From Gordionus sp. m RMFG-2023 (taxonomy: Eukaryota; Nematomorpha; Gordioida; Chordodea; Parachordodidae), in assembly GCF_954871325.1 (NCBI RefSeq), contig NC_088775.1:13183561-13247560 (forward strand): a stretch of 64,000 bases of DNA, in the 5' to 3' direction. Below are positions 47,735-59,810 of this stretch, one piece after another. Position numbers and translations under genes: made by a program. Every line of letters begins with the position of its first letter. The first letter of the stretch is position 1. The notes beneath the pieces were generated by a model. That model did not search any database. It was not told the DNA's origin and saw only the letters and a list, made by a program, of their open reading frames with translations.

Positions 47735-48419
47735 GTCAGTAGATACAATAGTAATAATAAAAAGCACCAATTAACAGTTCAACAAAAAAAACAGATTAAG
47801 TTAGTACAAGGAATCAATCATCATACATGCTGCAGATTTACTTAGTAATAATGCATAACGTTTTATTCGACTGTTCTTTAGTTATTTGGAAATGATGGAC
47901 CTTGTTTATAATCTAATAATGTTAAATGTATCTTTCTTTTATAAATTAATTTTAAATAAAGAGATGTTTAAAGTAAGCTACGTTTTATTTTAATCAATGA
48001 GACTACAACTTTGCTATCATTAATGGTTGACAATAATATTATTTCAGAAGCTACCTCATTAACTAATACAAAAATTCAGCAAAAGTAGCCTCAATGGCAC
48101 CCCAAACCAAATCCCATATTGACTAGGGACCTTTTGTTAATTATTTACAGCAATTTCGCTTGCTAACGGAATGATCTAGAACAACAACAGCAAAGCATCT
48201 TCTAAAAAAAATTAAAAAATTATTTCTCGGCTCATCTCTTAAATTATTCTTAACATTATTGTATCTTTCAATCTATAAGAAGTCGTCCTAGGTGACTTTT
48301 TCTTATTCTGCGTTTATAAGGTTGTAATCATAATAGATGATTTATCGATAATAATTAAGGGGGGGGGGAAGATGTGCATGAGAATTTTTGCATAAATTGT
48401 TTATATTCTCTGTATTCTA

Positions 48420-48640
48420 ATTGGAGAAATATAAAATCCGTAGTGTTACATGGAAATAGTAATAGCAGGAAGAAATTATGATGAAATGTTAAAATAAAAC
48501 ATTCAATAATTACGCTATTTCAAAATTATGATTAAATATTAAAATAATATATTCCATTAATTGGGGAAATATAAAATTTATGGTATTACAGGAAAATTGT
48601 AATAACGGGGGTAAATTATATAATATTCTTTATTCTTATT
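48420..48640. repeat. Interleaved local duplications, offsets about 140 and 48 bp
   Basis: ttggagaaatataaaatccg..gtgttacatggaaa (48421) recurs as ttggggaaatataaaattta..gtattacaggaaaa (48561). attatgatgaaatgttaaaa recurs 48 bp on as attatgattaaatattaaaa. Confidence 0.7.
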
Positions 48641-48654
48641 CGTTAGACGAATCA

Positions 48655-48770
48655 AACAGTCTTCCTATGGACAAAACAGCTGCATTCCTTATGGGATGTT
48701 CGTAGCAGAGATGATTCTAACGACGTCCTCCTATGGAAAAAGGTCGCATTTCTTAATTCTTATTATAAAA
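48655..48770. repeat. Degenerate tandem duplication, about 62 bp
   Basis: cagtcttcctatggacaaaa then cagctgcattcctta, followed by acgtcctcctatggaaaaag then gtcgcatttctta. Confidence 0.55.
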
Positions 48771-49249
48771 TCATTTGAGGTAATGTATTTTCGGCGAAAA
48801 TTTTATATACAACCATGATGAGTGGATTAAAAGAGATACTCAGAATTATATTTTTTTAATTAATTTTGTAAATTCAGTTAAAAACGGCATTCACATTTAT
48901 GAAAATGCACTATTTTTTGTTCTTATAATTTAGAACAGCTGATTCCTATTTCAATTGTTCGGTACAATATAAATATAAAGTAAATCAGCAGATTTTTTAA
49001 ATATACAAAAATAATATTAATCGGATTAAATACAAATATTTATAAATTTAATAAGCTATGGATTTAGGCATAAATTGAAGACTTACACGAGTTATATTTT
49101 ATGCTTACTTATTAGAAATGTTTAAAATCTAAGATACTCAGAGTTTCAAGCAACTGTTTCTAAGAATCTTAAATTTTAACGCAGAACGTCTAAAAAGCCG
49201 AGTCAATTTGTGACCTATTTTCTGACATTGCATATTTTTCGAGCATTTT

Positions 49250-49573
49250 TTAAAACAGTACATTAAAGAAGCGACCAGAATTACCTCCAAATAAAATATG
49301 ATTTTTTATATTTAATAAAAGTTTTAATAGAAAACGCCTCCAAGTTCCCGATTTTGATTTAAAACTAAGGAATCTACGGATCAAAAATGATTTTAAATAT
49401 AAATTATTAGGAAAATTTTTATATCGCTTTATTGTATAGGATTTGCCCTGTTTAAATAAGATAATACCAGAGAGGAAGCACTTAATAATCTTCGGTTCGA
49501 TTTTAAGCAAGTTCGAATTCACTGTCAAATTAGGGTCCAAATCGTTTTTGAATATGGCTTCTATGTAATTCAT
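49250..49573 (-). CDS. ORF of 107 codons, no recognised domain, doubtful
   Basis: Minus-strand frame starting MNYIEAIFKNDLDPNLTVNS, rich in Lys, Arg, Phe, Leu and Ile, predicted basic. It has no signal peptide, zinc finger, repeat or family motif that I recognise. It is one of the longest open frames in the window, but in DNA this AT-rich stop codons are frequent and an uninterrupted 107 codons is only mildly surprising across 64 kb and six frames. No promoter, splice site or neighbouring gene supports it. Confidence 0.2.
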   Translation of the reverse strand: MNYIEAIFKNDLDPNLTVNSNLLKIEPKIIKCFLSGIILFKQGKSYTIKRYKNFPNNLYLKSFLIRRFLSFKSKSGTWRRFLLKLLLNIKNHILFGGNSGRFFNVLF

Positions 49574-50185
49574 CAGATTTAAAAAGAAAATTCTTAGAAA
49601 TTAGACTCAGAATAAATACTTATAGCTCAGAAAAAATAATCCAACAATTTTTTTAAAAAATAATATTTATCATTTATATAAACATATTAAAAAAGGGGTA
49701 AGAAAATTAAATTATTTAATCAATATGAAATAAAAAAATATAAATTGAATTTTATTGAAAGGTTATCAGTAAAAAAAACATAGTTTCTATTTAAAGGCTC
49801 ACAAATAAATTTCACTTCTTATCGAATTAATATTATTTTACACTGGTTTATTTTATTACAAATAAGATTCAATTATTAGAAATATAATAATACCATACAT
49901 TTTCTACATTTACATCTCCAAATAAAATCGCCTTACCAATAAAAAGGATTTAGATATTTATAAGAAAAAATAATATTAATCATAAAGACCTTTAATTAAT
50001 ATTAAAAAAGAGGATTATTAAAAATAACATCTTTATAACAACTGTTATAAAATTTTTAATGGCATAGTCACGTGACATTTATTTCTTTATTTTCAAAAAA
50101 TGCGGCATTGAAGGTGTCCTATTAACGTGTATGATTAAGAAATATGTATCCACTCTTAATTTTATCTACTTACATAACTTCTTGG

Positions 50186-51730
50186 CAGTGGCGTAGCCAG
50201 GATTTATCATGGGGGGGGGGGGGGGGTTTAGAAGCCCCCCAAACCTCCTATTTTTTTGAACACTTAATTGTTTATATTTTTGGATTTGTTTAAATTGTTT
50301 TATATTTTCATATAACAAAATTTTAGGCTATTTTATTATATATTTTACATTCCTTTATTTAATCATATATATATTTTTATTAATTAAAATATTTTCAAAA
50401 TGTTGATATTTTATATAATACAGATTTTAATATTAAAAATTATAATGTATAAAGACTATTTTAAAAAAAGTAATTTTTTATAATTATATAAAATATGTGT
50501 AATTTTTATGCAAATAATGGTATTTAAAAAAATATGATGATATTATCTTATAAATAATACTTTTTTTACAAAAAAAAAGTTGATTATATATTAAAACTAA
50601 TAAAATCTTATTGCTATTTTTTGATTTGAATTTAAAATGAGAGATCTACTTTTCTCAGAGATTTTGCTAATTCATCTAGAATCAAATTTTTATCTAAAAT
50701 AATCTCCTTGTTAATATTCAATAGGGCTAATCCATTTAAACGTTTTTCACCGGTTGTGTTTCTTAAATAGGTTTTTAACCTTTTTAAAGTTGAAAAAGAC
50801 CTTTCATTAATGCAGGTACTAATTGGCAAGGTAGTTAAAATTAATAATGTTTTGATATTAAGCAGGGAATCTAAAATGCAAATACACATGGAAAGGGCCT
50901 ACAGAGCATTTTTTGGTCTCAAAGAATACCCTATTCTGTCAAGATTTTTATACCAAAATTCGACATCACAAAGTAACTTATCATATGAACCTACTAAATC
51001 ATCAGCATAAAACTCTGAGATTTTTTTAATATCCTCTCGTGTTTCAAGTGTAATCAACAGTTTAGACTCAACCGGCAAAAGAAAATAAAAGCTTTGAAAA
51101 TATAATTATGACTAATAAATCTTTCTTTTAATTGAAATAAAAATGTATCAATAAGGGGAATAAAAATGTTTATTTTATAAAAATCCTCAATCGTAGATGC
51201 ATCAATATTTGATCGATTGGATTGTCTAGAGACTACTCTAGGTTTAAAAATTTCAATTCCAAACATATTAGCAATCTCCTTTACTTTTTCATATATTTCA
51301 TGAAATTTTTCATCCACATTCTCTCTAATATTTGTTGATATTTCAACAATATCTTTGCTCTATTCATAATCTCCCTTAAATACAAATCAATTTTTTGTAG
51401 CATTTTTCTAAAATCATATGTATAATTAAATAAAAAATAAACATATTGAATTGAAATTAAAAACTGTGGCTTAATAATAGCCTGCAAAAGATTTTCGGCA
51501 TCTGCTGAATCTTTTTCCTTGCTTGATATATAAAATTCTAGTGCTGCAAAGACAACATCATATATTTCAATAAAGAGTTTCACCAACTCTTGTCTTTCGA
51601 TGAATCTGGTCGGACAAAATCTTTAGTTTTTTTTTTGATTTTTTAAGTCAATATCATGATACGTTTGAATAAATAACTTCCTTTTTTTGGGTGGTGTGAA
51701 ATAGCTGCAAACCAATAAATATAAAAATAA
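50186..51730 (-). mobile_element. hAT element relic X, ZMYM1-like, 3' part with terminus
   Basis: The left boundary is the hAT terminus CAGTGGCGTAGCCAGGATTT (50186), followed by a run of 16 G. The transposase relic at 50632-51720 reads toward it on the minus strand, so this is the 3' end of the element. The part encoding the N-terminal half, and the 5' terminus, are missing to the right, where another hAT relic (Y) begins. X is the same family as the relic at 227-930. The target duplication cannot be checked with one end only. Confidence 0.8.
50632..51720 (-). pseudogene. hAT transposase relic X (ZMYM1-like), C-terminal half
   Basis: Minus-strand blocks in order from 51720 to 50632. A region around 51690 reads YFTPPKKRK. 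Then comes FCPTRFIERQELVKLFIEIY (about 51620-51560), the conserved TRW-type block of these transposases. DVVFAALEFYISSKEKDSA follows directly. Next is the stretch with GIEIFKPRVVSRQSNRSN (51260-51200), then FYKINIFIPLIDTFLFQLKE (about 51190-51130). The C-terminal dimerisation block STCINERSFSTLKRLKTYLR with RLNGLALLNI ends at 50632. Blocks fall in different frames with several interruptions. The N-terminal DUF4371/zinc-finger half is absent. Similar host proteins (ZMYM1) derive from such elements, but the frame breaks rule out a working gene. Confidence 0.85.
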
Positions 51731-51839
51731 TCAAATGTGTATATCTATTATTATTTATAATAAATTTAAAACATAAAAATCAAGCGTTTATTAAGAATTT
51801 ATTAAATTAAAATTAAAAAATTTTAAAAAATAAATTAAA

Positions 51840-53740
51840 AATATAATTTTTCATGGGGGGTAATTAAGCATTTATAGAATTTTTTTGCTATTATTTGTAA
51901 ATGTAATATGAATACAAAATTACATTTGATATAATACGACTATTTTTTAAATTTTAGCATAAATGAATTAAAAGATAAATTATGTGTTATTCATTTTTCA
52001 TAAGCCATTAATACTAAATTTTGTTTATGTTGATCTTTCATCGATTCTCGAGTGCTCGATAGAACTCTCTTTAGTGTAGAGGAGGCCTCACAAGAAGCCG
52101 TTGATACCCCAATGATATGACTGCTGAGTAGCATTTATACAATTCTTTTAATGCAAGATATTTTTTTTATATAATATTTAGGATATTTTCAAAATTATGT
52201 GTTTCTTTAACTTCAACCTAATAACCTTTTGCTTCTTTTGATGTAACGTTTCCACATTTAAGTTTATTAATGATTCTAATGGGACCATTTTATCTGATAT
52301 AAAATAATCAGGGTCAAGGGGTGACAATGTATTGAAACATGATAGAAGATTATAATTATCTTGAGTAAATCTATCTAAAAAAAGATAAATAAAGTAATCA
52401 ATAATTTCATAATTCTTTTTTAAAGAACTCCAATTGGAGTCTTTTTCACAATCAAATTGTAATTTGGTCTAGACTAAAAATCTTGAAAATTTTTCAGGTA
52501 CCCTTGATGATTTTATGAGATTATTTTTTCTAAAAGTTTTTCAACCTTAATTCTAATCAAATCAAAAGAATTAGTTTTATTTTTTAATATATTGATAGTG
52601 GGATTAATACAATTTTTAGCATCCACCTACTGACTGTAAATACTTATTTAGTGGATCTATTGTTATTATATCTCATAAATTATAATAGATAATATAACGT
52701 AATTTATATTAACGCCTTGAGATAAAGTGAGGTTTCGACTGAATCATGAGAGGAAACCTCCGAATTAAGAGTTCTATTAGAAAAGTAATATAATACTTCA
52801 CCAATAGCCTCAAAATTTTCATATATATTGTGAGGTGTTTCCAAATGACCAGTCTGGTCTAAAAGTCTCTTAAGAGTATGGCCTGATTGTTTACAGGATA
52901 CGATAAAACACCTAAAAATATTATACAATGCATTGGATAAATTAAAGAAAATTAGAGATGATATTATTATACCAATTTTGAACCACCAACTTGTGATTGT
53001 AGCCATGTATAAAAGGAACTTTTTACTAATTTTTTTTGAAGTAGGATTTGCACTCCTCTATTTCGGCCAGACATGATGTTTGAACCATCATATGCCTGGC
53101 TTATTATATTAGTAATTAATATTCAACTCATTAAGTTCTCTTTCCGCAGAAAGACATTGTAAATTAATAATTCCTATTGAATTTTCTTAGATTTCTCCAG
53201 AATATAGGGGATAATTATGCTCAGGTTTTCACAACCTAATGCATCTTTTGTCTCATCATCCTTAAGGCAAAAAAAGGCATCTCACTTTTGTTTTATCTGA
53301 GATATATTCAAGTACCATATCAGCCATAATAGATATTACTTCGTTTTGAATCTTGGGTGATGCATATTGGGCATTCTGGGTATTAATTTTATAATTTTAT
53401 TTAATTCAGGATCTTTTTAGATGGTGTATGAAAACCTTGCTGTAAATAGTCCAGAAGAATTATGTTTTCATTTTTGCAGCACCGTAATAATTGTTGAACC
53501 AGTCCCATGGAAAGGTAGCTCCTGTATGCTAAGAAATAGCATAAAATTATAAAATTGATCAAAATAAAAACGTTAACACTTTTAACTTCTTTTTCCTCCA
53601 AGTCCAGATAATGGTATATACTATCAGTCACTAACTTACCATGTTCAAGATGAGGTTTGTCTTTTTGTCGAGGAATAAAAAATATAGAATATAATCAGTA
53701 TAAAGAGATGGTCACATTTGGAGATTTTATTGTATTTTCA
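51840..53740 (-). mobile_element. hAT element relic Y, ZMYM1-like, different family
   Basis: A second minus-strand ZMYM1-like relic immediately right of X. It has its own C-terminal block and its own equivalent of the TRW region, so it is a separate element and not the missing half of X. A short catggggggtaattaag at about 51853 resembles the G-rich subterminal part of hAT ends, but no terminus is preserved at either side. Limits are approximate. Confidence 0.7.
51985..53700 (-). pseudogene. hAT transposase relic Y (DUF4371 / ZMYM1-like)
   Basis: Nearly full-length but broken transposase, read from 53700 to 51985. Around 53680-53600 the frame gives PHLEHGKLVTDSIYHYLDLE. An alpha-helical stretch ending LVQQLLRCCKNENIILLDYL follows (about 53520-53430). 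Next is YASPKIQNEVISIMADMVLE (about 53370-53310), the DUF4371 core. Then come KDDETKDALGCENLSIIIPY, and near 53000 FLLYMATITSW/WFKIGIIISS. LKRLLDQTGHLETPHNIYEN (about 52880-52820) sits at the TRW-type position. PLDPDYFISDKMVPLESLIN lies near 52320-52260, and the dimerisation block VSTASCEASSTLKRV near 52110-52060. Several frame changes and stops separate the blocks. Confidence 0.8.
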
Positions 53741-53796
53741 AGATGGATTTTAATAGGAAAAAAGGTAATGGATATGATAATAATAATAGCATAATA

Positions 53797-53833
53797 AAAA
53801 TATTAAAGTTTATAAAAATATTAAAGTTTATAA
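53797..53833. repeat. 17-18 bp tandem repeat, two copies
   Basis: aaaatattaaagtttat repeated directly. Confidence 0.8.
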
Positions 53834-53849
53834 AAATATATAAGGGTGG

Positions 53850-55560
53850 TTCATGCTTCTTAAAATTGAATTTCAGAAACGCCTTTCCCAATTCCAATCT
53901 CGCGTTTATCCTCTCAGTCAAACAGCGGATAATACACATCGCTCCCAGCGCCATTGTTGCAACAGATTGACACATAATCATCAATGATGACTCCAAATTT
54001 TTTATAATAATGGCCATCCACTCAATTGCAAGCATTCTCGTGGACGCCAATTCTGCCATAAATCAATCAACAACATTATCTTATAAGAATTCCACAAGGC
54101 TAATATACTGTCTAGCCACAACTCACACAATTAGTTATTTTCAATGATTGCTTCAAATCAAACTGTATGACCTCAATACCCCGTCTAACGGCCTTCCCCT
54201 AGTCTGAGACTACAATATCCTCGATTTATTGGTTAATTCTAATAATCCAAACTTGGCCCCTGTCCCAACTTCTCTAAAGAATAAATATATTTTAATCTTA
54301 AAAACTAATAAACTGCCTTGAAAAATATCTTGTGGAGATTCGATCAGGTGTTTTACTTAGGTCAAAATAATTCTATTGAAATCTGTCATCTAATTTCCTA
54401 GTCATTCTCTACTCTCTGGACTTATATTTCCCTTTATTTTTAAAATATTTATTTTGTCCTTTTTAGTCCATCTTTCAGTCATTTAATAATTTTTACGACA
54501 TTGTTGAATCCCCCTTTTGTCATTTAATAGTTTTATGTATTTAATCTATCTCTTTGAAAAATCCCCTCTTATATAGTTGCAATTTATAATATAAAAGCTA
54601 GTAACCGATTTAAATATATTTTTTAATATATTATTATTGAAATATAATAAAAAAATATATATTTGAGTAAATAAGTGACTAAATTATTTTTTTATGTATG
54701 TATGTATATATATGACCATTTTATGAGATAATGAGAATGGTAATTTCAGCTGAATATCATCTAAAGTATCTAAATCATTTCTGAAAAAATCTTTTAAACC
54801 ATTAGTTTTTTATTTCTGCCAATTTATTGACGCTTTCTGTCAGTCTGACAATAGAAATCTTCTTTTTATGATCTTTTTAATATATTTTAAAATCTTAAAT
54901 ATTTCATTTACTTATTTTTTTTTATAATTCCTAAAATTTTACATGCTTTTTTGTCATCGCCAATTTTTATGTCCCCTGAAATATTATTACACTTAAAAGT
55001 TTATTTGAAAAATCTATACATATCCTTTAAACTTTTCAATTTCTTTCTTCTCCGTTGCTAAATTTTGTTTTCGATCCATATCTACCGCAGCTTTAGATCT
55101 CTAGTGCAATAACGTTCCTATCTCTTTTGCCTGACCAAATAATTTTAACCTCAGCCATACATCTAGGGTACCTAGTTCCAACTTAGGTTTATTATTTACC
55201 AACGAGTTAGAATTGTTATTGGTCATCTATTCAGCTGGAAAATCATAATATCGACATCATGTGCCATCTGCAACATCCATATCGATATCCTAGATCACCA
55301 CCATCTACCCTATCGTTATTCAAAAGGCAGATTACCAAGACACTATACCATCAATACTATCATTAATAGAACAAAAATATTCCTTCCACGCTGAAATCCT
55401 CTGGCCTCAGTCCTGACAATCAAACCACACTTGTGTAGATCGTTTTTCCAGATCCTTTCTGGCAACTCCATCATGAGAGCAGGAAACACAAAAACCAATA
55501 AATGAAGACGCCTAAATAATCTATTGTTCATCCAGTAGTTTCAGCCACTTGTAGATTATT
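53850..55560 (-). pseudogene. Unassigned coding-like, broken block
   Basis: This 1.7 kb is visibly less AT-rich than its surroundings and holds several minus-strand open stretches: 54059-53727 (begins MAELASTRMLAIEWMAIIIK), 55531-55343 (begins MNNRLFRRLHLLVFVFPALM) and shorter ones with K/E-rich, helix-like sequence near 55130-55030 (QNLATEKKEIEKFKGYV). Stops interrupt every frame I tried. I recognise no domain. It may be a decayed host gene, or the body of a transposable element of a family I do not identify. It lies upstream of hAT relic Y on the same strand but shows no similarity to such transposases. Confidence 0.35.
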
Positions 55561-55739
55561 TGGGCTCTAGCTTAAAATTATTTGAAACAATAGGGAAAAT
55601 GTTAACCTTAATCATGGGTAATCCAAAAGAGTGTTTCTACCGGCCACAAAGAATATGGATCGAAATATGCCGATTTATCTTACATAAGTCATTAACGCAG
55701 ACTAAACCTAAATATTTATTATTATGTTTTTTATAGATA

Positions 55740-55849
55740 TGGTTAGTACATTTTTAATATTTATGATCAAAAATTTATCTTATTGTAATCTTTTTAATAT
55801 AGAATTTGAATAATAAAATACAATCAATAATAAGTTTATGGACTAACCA
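55740..55849. mobile_element. Mini-MITE, 110 bp, TA target site (Tc1/mariner-like)
   Basis: TGGTTAGTACAT at the left and ATGGACTAACCA at the right match as inverted repeats in 11 of 12 bases. The unit is flanked by TA on each side (55738-55739 and 55850-55851). The interior is non-coding. TA is common here, so the superfamily call rests mainly on the terminal repeats. Confidence 0.6.
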
Positions 55850-55851
55850 TA

Positions 55852-58800
55852 TTTTATAAAGATTTAAATTACTTTAATTAATTTATTTAAAGTATTACTT
55901 GTACAAGAATGAATTAACCCAAAGAGAAACTACATTAGAGAGGAAAATATAAGAAAGAATTGGCACAACGAAAGTGTTTTATTGTTTAAACTTAACTATA
56001 TAAACTTTTATTAACATATCATTACTCATTAGTGATTAATTATATGAAAGAAATGAAAAATTATGAATACAAAATAATGTCTAATTTACTTGTTTACCTC
56101 TAAGATATGAGCTACCTAGGCTGATGATTCACTTATTTAATGCGTATCAATAAAAATCAGATGGTGACACACCATTTTAGTCTCCCTTATAAATAATTTA
56201 TATTAAGATTTTATGAAAATTTCTAAAAAAATCATATTCATTTATTTAAAAAAAATCTTATATAATTTTAATTTGCATGGCATCCAATATGTAATTTATC
56301 ACCCGAAACTGAGAAGTGATATGCTTTAATTTCGCGGCTCAAATTTTGATCTTATATGGTAGAAATATTTATTTTTTTCAACTTTATTATGCAATTTGAT
56401 TACATATAATATTAACCAAATTTAAAATACTTCCCGATTGTCATCTCGGATTTTGGTTAAAACTTTGGAACCATACAGCTTGGTGATTGAAATGTTTTTA
56501 AGTTGTGAATAGTTTTTGTTTTAATAAGAGGTTATCCGGAGCAAATGAATAGCTTAATTATTGTCATTTCGTAATAAAAAATTTTCTATGTTACTATGTT
56601 TATCAAATAGGCCTCAACACATGTGCCGATGATAAATTGTCCAAAGCTTAGATTCAATCATAGATGTTTGTGTAGAAATTAAATTTTTTATTATTATATT
56701 GATTTCATGATGAAAACCAATAATATCTTGTTCATTGAATTACATTTGAGCACTTTGAGATATTATTTTTATAGGAACGCTGTGTACAAACACTTATTAT
56801 ACTTTGTTGCAGAAAAATAAGTAACAAAAGAAGACATTAATATCCCAAATATTCTATTACATGTCTTAAGATCACTGAATATTGGGCTAGTTGTTAATTG
56901 GGATGTTACGTCTCTGACATATATAAATACTATTGTTTGGTTTTAATTTTGAATATTGACACCATTGATCGGGTATTGTTTATTTATCACATTTGAGTTG
57001 TTAAGGGTTATTTCTGTGGTAAAATTGATTACAAATCTTGGAAAAGTGTTCTTTTGTTTGTTGCAGGAAAAGCAAGTGACAAAAAGAAGACATTGGTATT
57101 TAGAATAACTATTGGTCGAGCTCGTTATGGGTTGCGATGTTATACACTTTTTAACTCGTGAAAAACTATTTTATTCTTCTATTTCCTGAATACCAGCTTT
57201 GAAGCATCTTTCTACAATTAAAAGGATGTGGTAGCGTTAAATATTTTTTAGATAATTCTACTATCTCCTTAATTTACTTTTTTTCCGTAGGACAGACGGA
57301 AATAAATCGCTAAGTTTTGCATAAATTTTTTATCCGATGTAAGAAATAATAACCTAATTCTGATAGCCTGCGTTATGTTGAAGACATTACAAAAATTATT
57401 AACATCCTAAATTTCTTATAGATGTCGTTATGTCCATACTTAGCTTAGCTTATTTAAATTCTTTTTTTTTTATTATCTTTCTTGTGTTACTTCCTTGTCT
57501 AATTTCTCTTTGGTATTAATTTGTATTCGTAATATTAAAATTATCTCACCTTCATTTAGGCAACATAAATATGTGAGAAGAGAATTTATTATGTAAAATT
57601 AGACATATATATTTTGCATTAAAACGAAGTTCGTTTTAATTTTCGTGGATTTAAATAATAAGGTTAAAAAAATTTGGTCCATATTCATATTAATTCCATG
57701 TTTTTTAATATTTGTAACACAATATTATATTAAATTATATCTAACATAAATATTTTAAAATTTGATCTAATAATAATATAATTATAAAAGTTCAGGAATC
57801 CAAAGATAATGAAAAGTATTATCTAAAAATGTTATTTTCTAAAATTGGAAATTATGCATCAAATATTTCATTTTTATTATTAAATAACATAATTAATTAC
57901 AATTTTTAGCCCAAAATATTCTTCAAGTTGAAATGAAAGCATAATTATTAGAATACATCAAAAAACTAAACCAAAGTTTGCAAGGATATTGTTTTTATCA
58001 AAATAAATCCCACTTTCTCATATAACGGACTAAAAATTTTCTTATCAATATGGGCTTCGAAAAAATATCTTATAGAGAATTCCCCAACTCTCCCATCCAT
58101 TAGGAGCCCATAAACTGCCTTTTTAGTGAGCGTATATCTCTTTTCGTTATTGTGACAGATTCCTCCTAATTTTGGGTTCCAATCAGACCTCTGGGTAAGG
58201 CAATTCAGTATTCTACAGATCTGTTCATCTTTTTAGAAAATTATTTCTAATTTTTTAAAAAAAAAATCATTTAATTTTTGAGAAAAATTATTTATTTATT
58301 TTGGGGTGGGGGGATTATTTTATATAAAAAGTATAATATCAGAAAATCAATACTTTTAAATCTATTTTTTAAAATAGGAATGCAAGAAATTTTTTCTTTT
58401 TCTAAATATATAACATAATGTTCTTGTGATAATATATTGACGCTAAAAAAAATGTGCATTACATTATGATGATCATCTCTAAATAATTTTTACTAATAAT
58501 TATTAATAAAAATGAATATTAATGATAAAATCAAATAAATTTGATAGTTTTGCCCAAATATTTCAACAATTTTTTTTTTAAAGACGTGGAAAATAATATC
58601 TAATAAGGCCTTTTCTGCCTTTATTACTAACTAACCTGTTAGACCCGAGAAGGCCAACTTAGCCCTCCTGATTTTTTTTCTCCAGATTTCACTTTCCTGT
58701 TTAAAAACTTTATATACAATTTTCTGTTATCAAATTTTTTTTAAAAATTTATATCATATTTTAAAATCGTTCTTTTACAGTTGAACCCAGAAGTTATTTG

Positions 58801-59717
58801 ATTTAAAAAAAATGTCAATCTGAAATGAATTCACTCTTTTTTTATCAGCCAGATACTTAAGCGTAGATTTATGATTATGTTAAAAATGACCTGATTCTTT
58901 AGTGATGTATTCAAACTTAATTATTCATAATCATATTTGAAGGAATGCTAACTTAAATATTAATTATTAACAGTTATAAGTTCTATTTAAACAAATAACT
59001 AGTTATAGTATTCAAATATTTTTAAAACTAATAAACTTTGAAATTTGAACCATAAATTTATTTTACTAAGATGTTGGTTCTAAAATTGTTTTGCATAGCT
59101 CATGAAAAGTTTTAAATGCAAATTTTAATTTTAACAGGTCAAATCAAAAGTAACTTTTTAATTTTTTACATTTTTATTAATAAATTTTTTAATAAAAATT
59201 ACTAAGTCTAAATATCAATTCTAAATGATAGAGTGATCTCTTATCATGTGTAAAGTTGACAATATTTATAGTAATTTAATATCTTGAAATTAAATTTAAA
59301 TTAAATGTGAAGACTTAGGGTAAGTTTTGGGTTGTTGCGTATTAGCCATTTTTAAGTATTATTTTTAATAAAAAAAACAATTGCGATTTGTCTAGAATCA
59401 CTATTAACAATATAAAAATTGATCTATTTTTTGTAAATTATATGACAGTTTTAAGTTACAACAAGATCTTCTGTATGATATATTAATATAGATGAACCTG
59501 GTAAATTTAACATATTTGACAATTTATTTCCATTTATTTACTTAGGATTAACAATTTATATAAAAAAAATTATTTAATCAAAATAAATAAAGAAGCATTA
59601 TGACATGCAACGTGAAAGGGTAATAGGTACCCCGAGTGTTTTTCATAACTCTTAAATTTTTATTTTCATTTTGGAATATTTGTTTTAGCTATTTGTTATA
59701 GCACTTCAATTTTTTAT
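55852..59717. other. AT-rich DNA, repeats only
   Basis: Apart from the 254-bp repeat at 56690-57210, nothing is assigned. Patches near 58080-58230 and 58600-58680 are less AT-rich; the latter contains aaggccttttctgcc and gagaaggccaacttagccct, a possible small repeat. Confidence 0.4.
56690..57210. repeat. Degenerate tandem repeat, about 254 bp period, two units or more
   Basis: gttgcagaaaaataagtaac then aaaagaagacatt (56806) recurs as gttgcaggaaaagcaagtga then caaaaagaagacatt (57060). Upstream parts (caccattgatcgggtattgt and accaataatatcttgttcat) also align. A partial third version, gttgaagacattacaaaaat, is at about 57375. Confidence 0.6.
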
Positions 59718-59810
59718 GTACAGTATAACCCCGGTCTCCCCTATTCGTATTTCTTCAAAAATAAGCTCCCTAGATTAGAGATACCGAAGAAGTTGATATA
59801 ACGGACATTA
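59718..59810. mobile_element. Possible pogo/Tigger-type terminus
   Basis: TACAGTATAACCCCGGTCTC then ccctattcg resembles the CAGTATAA(C/T)C(C/T)CG(A/G)T-type ends of pogo/Tigger elements, preceded by TA as a target site. gatataacggacatt follows at 59795. No opposite end is found. Confidence 0.35.

Larger units (their letters stand above)
47735..50185. other. AT-rich DNA with local duplications and one doubtful ORF
   Basis: Holds the duplications at 48420-48640 and 48655-48770 and the 107-codon frame at 49250-49573; nothing else is recognised. Confidence 0.4.

Noticed and set aside
227-51720. A functional host ZMYM1-like gene
   Set aside because: All ZMYM1-like segments are broken in several frames, sit next to hAT-type termini and are repeated in the window, as expected of transposon relics.
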